Shown here: one piece after another, positions 47,132-57,044 of the stretch
How positions within the stretch are numbered: position 1 is the stretch's first letter
Layout: every line of letters begins with the position of its first letter
Assembly: GCA_947561585.1 (NCBI GenBank)
Contig: CANNZV010002588.1
Span: forward strand, 28,183-92,182
Direction: 5' to 3'
Source: Caprella mutica
Lineage: Eukaryota > Arthropoda > Malacostraca > Amphipoda > Caprellidae
DNA: 64,000 nt
Notes under the pieces: model-generated
The model's database searches: none
What the model was told of the DNA's origin: nothing
The model's input: the letters and a program-made list of their open reading frames with translations, nothing else
Program-made: the position numbers and the translations under genes

Positions 47132-47284
47132 TTTTCTATTCGAAAGCTTGAACCAAAAATTCCTTCAACTCTGAGTTTAAATAACCTCTGATAAAATGTA
47201 ACAATTGTAATTACACTTACAGCTAGCAATAGATTTAAACACTATCACCTAGTGAGGGTATTTCAAACTGCATTTGAATGACTT

Positions 47285-50200
47285 TTAACCTATATGAACA
47301 CTTTGATGTTTAGCAAGAATGGATTTAAAAGAAAAAGCTTCATCACAGCTACTACATTTGAACGGCTTTTCACCAGTGTGAACTCTTTGATGCATCTTGT
47401 GAGAAGATGATCGAGAGAAAGCCTTATCACAGTAATTGCATTTGAATGGCTTCTCACCAGTGTGAATTCTTAAATGGGTATCAAGATAGTTTTTACAAGA
47501 AAATGCTCTATCACAGTAACTGCAATTGAACGGTTTCTCACCTGTGTGAACACTTTGATGTTTAGAAAAACTGGATTTAGAAGAGTAAGCTTTATCACAG
47601 TAACTGCATTTGAATGGCCTTTCACCAGTGTGAACACTTTGATGTACTTTGTGAGCAGATGAATTAGAGAAAGCCTTATCACAGAAATTGCATTTGAATG
47701 GCTTTTCCCCTGTGTGAATTCTCAGATGTACTTTGTGAGCAGATGATCGAGAGAAAACCTTATCACAGTAACTACATTTAAATGGCTTTTCACCTGTGTG
47801 AATAGTTTGATGTCTTTTGTAGGCAGATGAATTAGAGAAACCTTTATCGCAATAACTACATTTGAACGGCATTTTACCTGTGTGAACACTTTGATGTATT
47901 TTGTGAGAAGATGAATGAGAGAAAGCTCTATCGCAGTAATTGCATTTGAATGGTTTTTCACCAGTGTGAACAATTTGATGAATATTATAAATAGATAATC
48001 GAGAGAAAGCCTTATCACAGTGATTGCATTTGAATGGCTTCTCACCTGTGTGGATTCTTATATGCAAATCAAGATAGGATTGACAAGAAAATGCTTTACT
48101 ACAGTAACTGCAATTGAATGATTTTTCACCAGTGTGAATTATTTCATGTCGTTTGAGAAAAGAAGAATGAGAGAAAGCCTTATCACAATATTTGCATTTG
48201 AATGGCTTTTCACCAAGATGAACTATTTGATGTCGTTTGAGAGAAGAGGAATTAGAGAAAGCCTCATCACAATAACTGCATTTGAATGGCTTTTCACCAA
48301 GGTGAACTCTTTGATGTCGTTTGAGAGAAGATGTATTATAGAAATCCTTATCACAGTAATTGCATTTGAATGGCTTTCCACCAGGGTGAACTACTTCGTG
48401 TCGTTTGAGAGAAGATGAATTAGAGAAAGCCCTATTACAGAAGCTGCATTTGAATGGCTTTCCAACTGTGTGAATTTTTATATGTATAGCTAGAGTGTAT
48501 TCAGTTGAGAATGTTTTATTACAGTAACTGCATTTAAATATCTTCTCATCAGTGTGGGTTCTGATATGTTTGTAAAGATTATACCAAGATGAAATTGCTT
48601 TATCACAGTATCTGCATTTTAATGATTTTTCAATATTGAGATTTTTTACTACTTTCTGATGACTATCGGCACATAGAAATTCTCCAATAGCACGTGTTCC
48701 TAATTGCTTTGAATTTTTAGCATTCACCTCTCCTAGGAGTTTTTGATTTGTCTCAAAATTATATTCACTGTTTTCTCCATAATCAATATTTTCTTGCTTG
48801 ATAGATATATCATCTTCAAAAGTTCCATTCTTGATAGTTAAATCATCTTCAATAGTTTCAATCTTGATAGTTAAATCATCTTCAAAAGTTTCTCTCTTAA
48901 CATTGATAAGAGCCTCCTCTTGGTCTACTCTCTTTACTAGACAGTCATTGACAACATCTTGACATGGGAGATCGGAAACATCTGGCTTCACGTCCTCCAC
49001 CAAATAAATCACATTGGATGAGTCCGTAATAATTCCCTCTCCATCTGCTATTGCAGAACCTTCACCTCCAGACTCCATCTGAAACAAAAAATATATTAGA
49101 GACTTAATATGCTGATGCCAAAATAAAAAAACATTAGCTAAAAGTGACTTCAAAAAACCACACACACAGACATGATGCTCCCATTACAAACAAAGTCACA
49201 TATCTTAATTTGGTGGCATTGTTTTTTTTGTGAAAAACAAAACCATATAAACAGTCACCAAAGAATGTAGAAAAGAAATCAAAAAGTCAACAGCAATGCA
49301 CTCATGGAAAGAAAAGGTTAAATACTATCCTTTAATAAAAACAAGAATGGCTTTATATGGTTATAATTTATTTGAGTAGAATGAAAATTCTAAAACTTTA
49401 TATAATAAATGTACAATAATAATTTATTTTGGTGAATAAGAACTCACCAACAAACAAATATTTTAACTATACATAATTGTTAGGGGTCAAGGACATTTTG
49501 TCCAGACAATTTGTCAACAAATTGCGTTATTTTATATTTTACGAGTATATGGGATACATTTCATACTATTTTTTCACCATTACATTTTAAAAAGGTGCAA
49601 ATTATAATAATATTAGAATGATTTAAGCTGAAACATTTTATATAAAAACATTAAAATGTATACCTATCAAGTACAGTTAATAAAATATGATATGCTAAAC
49701 GAATTGACTTTATCTTCAAGTTATTTATCTTGTGTATGATTTTTGTGATTAATGAGTTATGAATAAAAGAGTGGAATCAAGAAATGTGTGGAATTATAAG
49801 AAACAAAAGGAAATAATTATAAATTATGATAGAGGTAAATAATAATTACGAGTTATAAAATGTGGAACAGTCCAATAATACCAACGTCTTTATGTTTAGA
49901 TAATTTAATGCAACATTTAAAAATATCAATATCTGAATAGTTATATTATATCAAATTTGATCACTATCAATCACTTATTTAGTAGTATAGCTATCATATA
50001 CATAAACAGTATAATGTATGCATTTTATGTATTCACTGTTAAGAAAAATTAATTTAGAAAATGATAATTTTTGAACCAATATTGCTTCAATAATCTAATA
50101 ACCTAATCTGAAAAATAGTATTAATGATTATTGTAGTTACTGTGAAATAAAAGCAGGGCTTCCTTGTATATCATTTAAAAAGCATTCAGTTTTATTAGTT

Positions 50201-50737
50201 TACTGTTGCTGGCCAGCATAAAAAGATTGCAATACAAATTAAGGCAAAGACCATGAATTTCAAATTACAATAAAAAATGTGGGTTTTCTACTTTGATATT
50301 GCATAATATACATTTAATATAATAACAAATATGTACACATTATATAAAGCCTTTCATGAACAAATATAGTCCTTTTTATTTTATATGTCTGTGCACGAAA
50401 TCTTAGTTATGTAGGGTGGAAGGATTTACTAGGAAGCACTTATCACTTTTCAAGCTGAAAACCTAATTCTAAAACTGCCATGTTAATTTTAATGAAATAA
50501 CTAACCATTAAATAAAAACTAAATAATTTGTTGAATTTAGTAAAATTTGAAAAAATGACCCAATTTTGAACAACAATAGTTGATTTCTTTCTTCTTAAAC
50601 ATCTCTCAGTTTCTAACAAGTTTTACTCCATATTAACATACAAGAATACAGAAAAATAACAAAAAAAATATATCATAATGAAAATTACAAAATAAATGAG
50701 AAAAGAATACATTTTATAACTACTGAAAACTCACCAT
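47285..50737 (-). CDS. C2H2 zinc-finger protein (ZNF-2), 16 fingers
   Basis: Paralogue of ZNF-1 with the same architecture. The main exon 47285-49078 starts at ATGGAGTC after a TTTCAG acceptor. A coding exon of just ATG (50735-50737) ends at ATG/GTGAGT across a 1656-bp intron. About 598 aa. The acidic N-terminus has an expanded EDDLTIK-type repeat (three units against one in ZNF-1) and possible SUMO sites VKRE and IKQE. Sixteen C2H2 fingers follow with TGEKPFKC linkers; several linkers are variant (HPGGKP, HLGEKP, HTVGKP). The ORF ends TAA exactly where the next linker would have GAA (HIG-stop-KSFKC), so the array was truncated by a nonsense change. Upstream in-frame residues before ATGGAG are intron. 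Nuclear regulator by family; target unknown. Confidence 0.88.
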
Positions 50738-50899
50738 CAGTTGCTGCTTCTCTTCTTTAGTTTTAGTTCAGTTTTGTGCATCAAAATATAGATAGTTGCT
50801 TTATTGGCACTCCTGGAAATTCATTACGGAAGTAAATCTATAATTTGTGTTCAGGCTCCATGATATTAAATCTTACTACCAATCATCATTTATCAATGA

Positions 50900-51458
50900 A
50901 GAAAATAATTTACATAAAGATTTTACTAGCTAGTTGAAATTTTGAAGCCTTTATAGTTTTTTTAATCATCAGACTATAAAACCTTAACAACCCAGAAAAC
51001 ATAGTCATGACAATTATATTTCTCATGTTTCAGAGGCTGGAAAAATTAAGCCAATTATTGAGCCAAATTTTCACAAAAAGTCTGGGCCAAGCCAAGCCAA
51101 TTTGGCTCATTTATTGAAGATTTTAAGCCAAAAATAACATGGGAAAATACTTTTCCAACATAGGAATTATTTCAAAATTGTAAGTCAATTAGACTCATCT
51201 GAGTTTTGACCTTTTGAAATCTACACCAATTAATTGGCTTTAACTGACATACTCTGTAAGTGTATATTCCTAAACAATACCAGGTGCTCAACACCTTTAA
51301 TGTCAAAAAATTACATAATAGATTCCTCTGTATAGTTCAGATACATTTTTAGTCTTCAGATTAATGATGCAAGACTCAAATAAAATTTCTTCTGTTACCT
51401 GTAGGAACTGTTGTGGAACATTCAACAATTAAGTTTAATAAACCATTTCTCCTGCAGG
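50900..51458. other. Upstream flank of ZNF-2 with a GGCTT-rich repeat
   Basis: 51028-51260 begins ATGTTTCAGAGGCTGG and is rich in AAGCCAAT and GAGCCAAATT words. It is the longest copy of the repeat seen in fragments at 5692-5850 and 6395-6490. The frame 51376-51564 is not a gene. Confidence 0.5.
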
Positions 51459-51531
51459 CCAGTCTGCAAAAGGTGCATGAAGTTGTGAAGTTTATCCAGC
51501 AACTATTGAGGCATTGTAATGTTCTCCTGAA

Positions 51532-52355
51532 TAGTGTTGTAAAAGCAAAAAAAAAATGGTACATTTAAAAAAAAAAAATTTGCCAAAAAAACAACGGTTT
51601 TTATGTTTTTCACTTACTTTTCATTGAGCGATTTTAGTTTCTTATGTTTCTAAATCAATTCACAGTGCTAATAACTTAATTATGTGATATCATATTACTA
51701 ACATATGTATGATTGTATCCACCTTTGAGGCCTGAGGGTGTGAGTGTTACCATGTGGGCCACCATGAGTTGATGGGCGATTGAGTATTGACCATGAAAAC
51801 TTTTTTTTTCTGAAGGTTAAGAGAAACAAATTTTTATTAAATAAGATGAGTCAATAACTGTGACACTCTTAGGCCTTTGAAAAACAATAACTTAAAACTA
51901 AATTCACTGATTGAACCATTTGAACATTAAACTTAAAACTATATAAATTTCATTATCAGATGAAATTTGTGATGCGACTCCCAACATCCGATTCTGAAAG
52001 AATCCTTTGTCTCTTCCTTGGTTGATTGTCCTCAATATCTATGTCCTCATTCTCAACTTCATCCACTTGGAACACTCTCCTGAGTCTACTGACTTTGTGG
52101 TTTGTCTCTTATTAAACATGTCTGTTTCTATTAGAACATGTCCAAAACTTATAGAACATGTACAAAACAACTTACAGAGTAGTTAATTAACTGAATTTTA
52201 TGAGGAAAAGTGTTATATATTCATGGTATGAATATATAACAGTCCCATTTGGTTTGTACAACTTAATATGGTGAGATACACATTTAAAACAACCAAAAAA
52301 CAATAAAAAACATTTTTTTAGGCATGTTTCTTTAAAAATTTTTTTTATAACACTA
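51532..52355. mobile_element. 824-bp hAT derivative with a coding remnant
   Basis: The ends are TAGTGTTGTAAAA and TTTTATAACACTA. The perfect TSD CTCCTGAA is at 51524-51531 and 52356-52363, cut from family G sequence. On the minus strand about 51961-52110 reads as an open tail of about 50 residues (FQVDEVENEDIDIEDN, then PRKRQRILSESD) ending in TGA. This could be the C-terminus of the lost transposase, making it an internal-deletion derivative rather than a pure MITE. Confidence 0.82.
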
Positions 52356-52475
52356 CTCCTGAATTATCCGGCATCAATTTCATAATTAATTCCTATGTTT
52401 AGCTACATCAATTATATGTAATTTTGCTGTAGACAAATTGCCCCAAAAATTAAATATCTGGAGACTAATGGTGTA

Positions 52476-52701
52476 CCAAGTAAAATAATATGATTAATAA
52501 ACTCTCCATTTGTCTCTCCAAAAATTACCAAATTTCCCTCCAAAATGATCAAATTATCATAAATTCTCCCCAAAATAACATTGTAGGCTTGTAGCATAGA
52601 AGAAAATTAGATAATTCTCACCATTTGCAATTGAAGGGCTCAAAATAATAGTCACAAACTCGCCATTAAAATGGCAAGTTTGGATATGCTTTATTATCTG
52701 G
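52476..52701. mobile_element. MITE family A nested in family G
   Basis: The ends are CCAAGTAAAATAAT and TTATTATCTGG. The flanks ATGGTGTA and ATTGTGCA match 6 of 8. The right one equals the family G sequence at this spot, so only the left copy has drifted. Confidence 0.75.
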
Positions 52702-53022
52702 ATTGTGCATGCTTTGCAGACTGGCCTGCAGGAATATTCATTAATTAAATTTAATAAATCATTTCTCTCATAGGAACATTCATTAATTAGATTTAGTTCT
52801 CAAAAGTCTGATATTTCAACTAAAAACTCCCACAAAGATTTCATAAGGCTAAATTTCAATCAATACTCGTTAAACTCCCGCACACTCGAGTAAGTCTTGG
52901 AAAAATGTTTCATATTTTGCAGTCTGATGCCTCTGGCCAGAATCCCAGTCTGCAAAGCGCTTCCACAGTTCCATGTCACTGAAGATTTTTGGAGACGTTT
53001 TTTGAGGGAAAATATATTTTTG

Positions 53023-53248
53023 ACAGGTAATAAAGCATGTCCAAACTCACCATTTTAATGGCAAGTTCGTGACAGTTATTTTGAGCCCTTTAATTACAAA
53101 TGGAGAGAAATATCTAATTTTCCCTGATGCTACAATGTTATTTTAGAGAGAATTTATGATAATTTCATCATTTTGGAGTGAAATTTGGTGATTTTTGGAG
53201 AGCTGGAGAGACAAATGGAGAGTTTATGAGCCATACTATTTTATTTGG
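53023..53248. mobile_element. MITE family A, reverse orientation
   Basis: The ends are ACAGGTAATAAAGC and TTTTATTTGG. TSD TATTTTTG/TATTTTTA (53015-53022, 53249-53256), one mismatch. Confidence 0.78.
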
Positions 53249-53568
53249 TATTTTTAAGATCTTGGGAGACAATTTTCTAATTATTTCATGATTTTGTTTA
53301 CATCACTGCATTGAAATGCATTCATATCACATATCATGTGACATATGTAATTATTAGACACATTTTGGAGAATTCTGGTCATTTTGGAAGTTTGTAGACC
53401 AATTTAAACTTCTTTGAAGCAGCAGACTGGTCTGCAGAATATGGGAAATATTTGGGATATTCTCTCCGAACAATTTTGAATAAATTCCTATATTTACATT
53501 AATTTTGCTACGAACACTTCTGAATTAATTTCTATATATTTATATTAATTTTGTTTTCAACGAAATTT
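53249..53568. other. Intergenic MITE fragments
   Basis: Partial family D-like phrases (CAGACTGGTCTGCAGAATATGGG at 53424-53446, TCTCCGAACAATTTTGAAT). No gene seen. Confidence 0.4.
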
Positions 53569-53761
53569 TACAAACAGGCCAGATAATAAAGCATGTCCAA
53601 ACTCAGTTATTTTGAGCCCTTCAATTGCAAATGGCGAGAAATATCTATTATGCTACAATGTTAATTTGGAGAGAATTTATGATAATTTGATCATTTTGGA
53701 GAGAAATTTGGTGATTTTGGAGAACAAATGGTGAGTTTATGAGCCATCCTATTTTACTTGG
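53569..53761. mobile_element. MITE family A, internally deleted
   Basis: The ends are CCAGATAATAAAGC and TTTTACTTGG. The TSD CAAACAGG (53561-53568 and 53762-53769) is perfect. It is 193 bp because the GCCATTTTAATGGCGAG segment near the left end is missing. Confidence 0.87.
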
Positions 53762-53845
53762 CAAACAGGTACAGGATAAGAGGTCTCTACGAATGAACAC
53801 TTTACCAGTTTCTGCAGACTACAGACTGGGCTCAGACATAGGAAT

Positions 53846-54008
53846 CCAGTCTGCCGCCAGAATTACAGAATATGGGAGTGGGGACATTTTTAACATTTTC
53901 CGTGTGAACAATCCTTAATTTTCTCCTGCATTTTCATGTATTTTAATGAGAACAGAAGCCAAAATAGAGGATTTCTTGGAGAACAGTTTACCAGTTCCTG
54001 CAGTCTGG
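53846..54008. mobile_element. MITE family D copy
   Basis: Runs from CCAGTCTGCCGCCAG to CCTGCAGTCTGG with the family interior (AGAAGCCAAAATAGAGG, GGAGAACAGTTTACC). TSD not identified. Confidence 0.65.
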
Positions 54009-54374
54009 ATAGGTATAAATAGCTAAAAATCCACCGACTTTGTCAGAATGTTATTATTAATGGAGAAAAATTCCACTGACAAGTTGGTGGAATTTACCCA
54101 GTCTGTATTTGGTGCACAAAATTCCACTGACTTTTTTAAAAAGCTGAAAAAATCAACCATAAATTTCCAATAATTTGACTGATCCACCAACATTTTATCC
54201 ATTTTTTCACCGAAAATTAATGGTAACATAGGAATAAATAGCTAAAAATCCACCGACTTAGCCTGAATATTCAATATTATTTTCAAAGGGGGAAAAATTC
54301 CACCGGGCACCGACATGTCGGTGGAATTTACCATGAAATACAGACTGGGAATTTACCATGAAATACAGTCTGGG
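54009..54374 (-). mobile_element. Family E copy interrupted by another family E
   Basis: The outer copy reads AAATCCACCGACTTTGTC to GTGGAATTTAC (54097), then resumes after the insertion with CATGAAATACAGTCTGG (to 54374). The insertion is family E itself at 54098-54348. Confidence 0.7.
54098..54348 (-). mobile_element. MITE family E inserted into family E
   Basis: The ends are CCAGTCTGTATTTGG and GAAATACAGACTGG. The perfect TSD GAATTTAC (54090-54097 and 54349-54356) is cut from the outer family E copy. 251 bp. Confidence 0.88.
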
Positions 54375-54427
54375 CTGCATCATTGCATGCATGATCATGA
54401 TGCAGATTGCAGTGACACAGCTGACAC

Positions 54428-54655
54428 CCAAGTATAATAGTATGGCTTTTAAACTCTCCATTTGTCTCTCCAGCTCGCTCCAAAAATAACCAAATTTCTC
54501 TCCAAAATGATCGAAATATCATAAATTCTCTCCAAATTTACGTTGTATCATAGGAGAATATTAGATATTTCTCACCATTTGCAATTTAAAGGCTCAAAAT
54601 AACTGTCACAAACTCGCCATTAAAATGGCAAGTTTGGACATGTTTTATTACCTGG
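54428..54655. mobile_element. MITE family A with TSD
   Basis: The ends are CCAAGTATAATAG and TTATTACCTGG. The TSD GCTGACAC (54420-54427 and 54656-54663) is perfect. 228 bp. Confidence 0.9.
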
Positions 54656-54663
54656 GCTGACAC

Positions 54664-55481
54664 CACAGAACATTGAATAGAAGAAGAAGTGTAGATCCCA
54701 TTATATTGCTCTTGAGTGCCGTTTACAGTGACGTCACTTAAACTAGAGCCACTCAGCCAATAAGAGGCTTCGTTTCACCAGTTCTGTTTGAGTCCGTATG
54801 ACCGTATTTTGAATGCGTATTACAACCGAAATGGTGTCAATTTGTGTTTGTTGCAAAGAAGATTAATTTATTATTGCTTAGTAGCTGGGCTATAGAATAT
54901 AGATAATCGTGTACATAATTTGGTAGATATGACTCCCAGCAAAGATAATGAGCTGAGGTAGAATGCACGCTCAAACTGTTTTCGAGAGAGTGTTTATAGT
55001 GACGTCAGCAATCAATGGACGTGATTGGTTGAAATTTTACGACTGTGTACACCATATGTACACGTTCGATCTGAGCTTCTTCTTATACAATGTTCTGTGG
55101 CTGACACTGTCTGACAGTGCAGTGCAGTCTGGCTTTTCAAATTGTCAACTTCATGCATCTTTTTGCAGACTGGGGTCTGAGGAGACCTTCTTTTCAGACT
55201 GGTTAATGAGGAGATTGGACTGCTTCGAAGTTCATACAACTGTCCGTGCCTCCTGAAGATACAAATTGGTTTTAGTACAAGAATTGGAAAAATTTGTTTT
55301 TTGTTAATGGTATGTCACTATGCGTATGTATAGCGTAGTTAGTTTACTAGTGCTATTCTACCCAGTGTTAGATTAAAAGGAATGGGCCAACAGCTCACAA
55401 ATTTTGAGCTTTAAATGAGAATCTTACATAGCAAGGGTCAGATTATAATTAATGTGTGAAATTCATACCAGGTTACAGGTT
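54664..55481. other. Intergenic, no gene supported
   Basis: The overlapping frames at 54963-55256 have no recognisable product. Two TGACGTCA-like sites (54729-54735, 54999-55006) and isolated CAGTCTGG/CAGACTGG words occur. Confidence 0.4.
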
Positions 55482-55489
55482 GTTGGTCC

Positions 55490-55756
55490 CCATGTTTTAA
55501 AGTGTGGCAGGAAAGTCGCCAGTTTAGTGAGAAAATGGATCCAAGTCGCCACATTAAAGATACTTTAAAGGAGAAATTTGGCTTCCTAGTGAACATTTTA
55601 CACTTGGAAACATCCTTATGCTTCATGCGTGATGCATGTGTATCTCTTGAGACAATTTTAGGAGTGATTTACTTGTTATTTACAGGTTTTCCAATTTATT
55701 TAACACCTCAAAAGTCGCCAATATACTGGCGACTTTGTCCATACTTTAAAACATGG
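55490..55756 (+). mobile_element. MITE family B with TSD
   Basis: The ends are CCATGTTTTAAAGTG and CTTTAAAACATGG. The TSD GTTGGTCC (55482-55489 and 55757-55764) is perfect. Internal GTCGCCA words sit near both ends. The 92-codon frame 55502-55780 is element sequence. Confidence 0.9.
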
Positions 55757-55879
55757 GTTGGTCCCCCAGTATCGCTTTAATATCAGCACTAAGTTTCCAT
55801 TAAAATATCTTCATTAAAAAGACTCTAAAATCAAAAAAATCTAAACTCATTATTTACAATATATACAATATTTACACAT

Positions 55880-56349
55880 TCATTCATCCATTCTCATTTT
55901 CCTTCTTCTCCACATACACTCCAAGTATCTTCTACACTTCCTTGCCCACACTAATCCACTTCCAAACAACTGATCTTTCACACTAACACCACTCATTCCA
56001 AATTCTCTTCTCACACACTCATACCATTCACACACACACAAAAAGTGCTCCAAACTCTCTACCACTCCAAAGTCACATGCAACACAATCAAAATTTCCAT
56101 TAACATATCTCTCTCTCCACTTTAGCCTCAGACTATTACACCTAGTCACCTACATCTATACAGCAAAACAGATCCCCAGTCATTCTCATACAATCCTTCA
56201 TCTCTGATCTCACTCTTACATTCATTATACAAACTAATTGTACTTTTTTGCATTCTCTCCTCATTCCACCTATCACTTTCCCATGCATACACCTTTCTCT
56301 TTATACATTCATTACTCATATCATCCAATTCATTCACTTGCACTCCCAC
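55880..56349 (-). pseudogene. C-terminal LINE relic (type 2), frameshifted
   Basis: Two overlapping minus frames (56146-56349 and 55880-56149) together match the fragment at 44971-45290: KSTISLYNEC, then WGSVLLYRCR, a frameshift near 56150, SLRLKWRERYVNG and CVACDFGVVESLEHFLCVC. The zinc-binding tail is complete here. Its upstream part ends at the poly(A) of the LINE that follows, which evidently inserted at this edge. Confidence 0.75.
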
Positions 56350-56470
56350 TTAGTCATTTTTTTTTTTTTTAAGGGATCCGGTTAGTACCATATGTCCCTA
56401 TTTAGTGAGAATATTTTTAAACAATTTTTAACTCAGTACCACTTTCACAGTAAATATCTCAATTTATAAA

Positions 56471-56550
56471 CACCAAAACACACAATCACCAGAACACACA
56501 ATCACCAAAACACACAATCACCAAAACACACAATCACCAAAACACAGGCA
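56471..56550. repeat. 16-bp tandem repeat in the LINE 3' region
   Basis: About five copies of CACCAAAACACACAAT, one with AGAA for AAAA. Confidence 0.9.
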
Positions 56551-56614
56551 CACAATTATGAATTAACTATACTTTTGAATTTTTATATACATATGTACAA
56601 GGAATGATTATATG

Positions 56615-56925
56615 CCCGGGCTTTCTCTTCGGTACCAGGTACCAGTATCTCCGGAAGAGATTCCAGAGAGAGTTGGGCCGGTACCTACTGGGAGGGCTAA
56701 ACACAGAAGAAATGGGGAACTGCCGGGCGTTCTCTTCGATACCAGACACCAATCCCTCCGGAAAAGCTTCCAGAGAGAGTTGGGCCGGTACCTACTGGGA
56801 GGGCGAAACACAAAAAGTGAGGGGAACTGCCAATCTTTACTCTTCAGTACCAGACACCTTTCCCTCCAGATGGGACTTCCAGAGGGAGTTGGGCTGGTAC
56901 CTACTGGAAAGGCAGATGAACCTTG
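56615..56925. repeat. About 107-bp tandem repeat, three copies, LINE 3' UTR
   Basis: TCTCTTCGGTACCAG, TCTCTTCGATACCAG and ACTCTTCAGTACCAG start three units about 107 bp apart. Each ends in GTTGGGC(C/T)GGTACCTACTGG. The block is GC-richer than the rest of the LINE. Open frames on both strands here (56567-57029) come from the repeat. Confidence 0.85.
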
Positions 56926-57044
56926 ACCCACCCAGAGTGGGTCAAGCCTACCAACCATGTCAAGGTTCAGTTAAAGATTATTCTAATTTTAAATTTGGCT
57001 TGACCCATAAGAGATTAAATCTGATTTAATCTCTAGTTTTAATT

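Larger units (their letters stand above)
51459..52724 (-). mobile_element. MITE family G holding two later insertions
   Basis: The outer ends are CCAGTCTGCAAAAGG and GCATGCTTTGCAGACTGG. The perfect 8-bp TSD CCTGCAGG (51451-51458 and 52725-52732) encloses the composite. Inside are the hAT element 51532-52355 and a family A copy 52476-52701. Removing both leaves about the length of the clean family G copy at 19358-19595. Confidence 0.88.

Noticed and set aside
47470..48418. Extra frames of 62-107 codons on both strands
   Set aside because: Shadows of the ZNF-2 finger array in other frames.
56604..57029. 141-codon plus-strand frame with repeated segments
   Set aside because: It is the antisense of the 107-bp tandem repeat in the LINE 3' region; minus-strand frames there are equally open.
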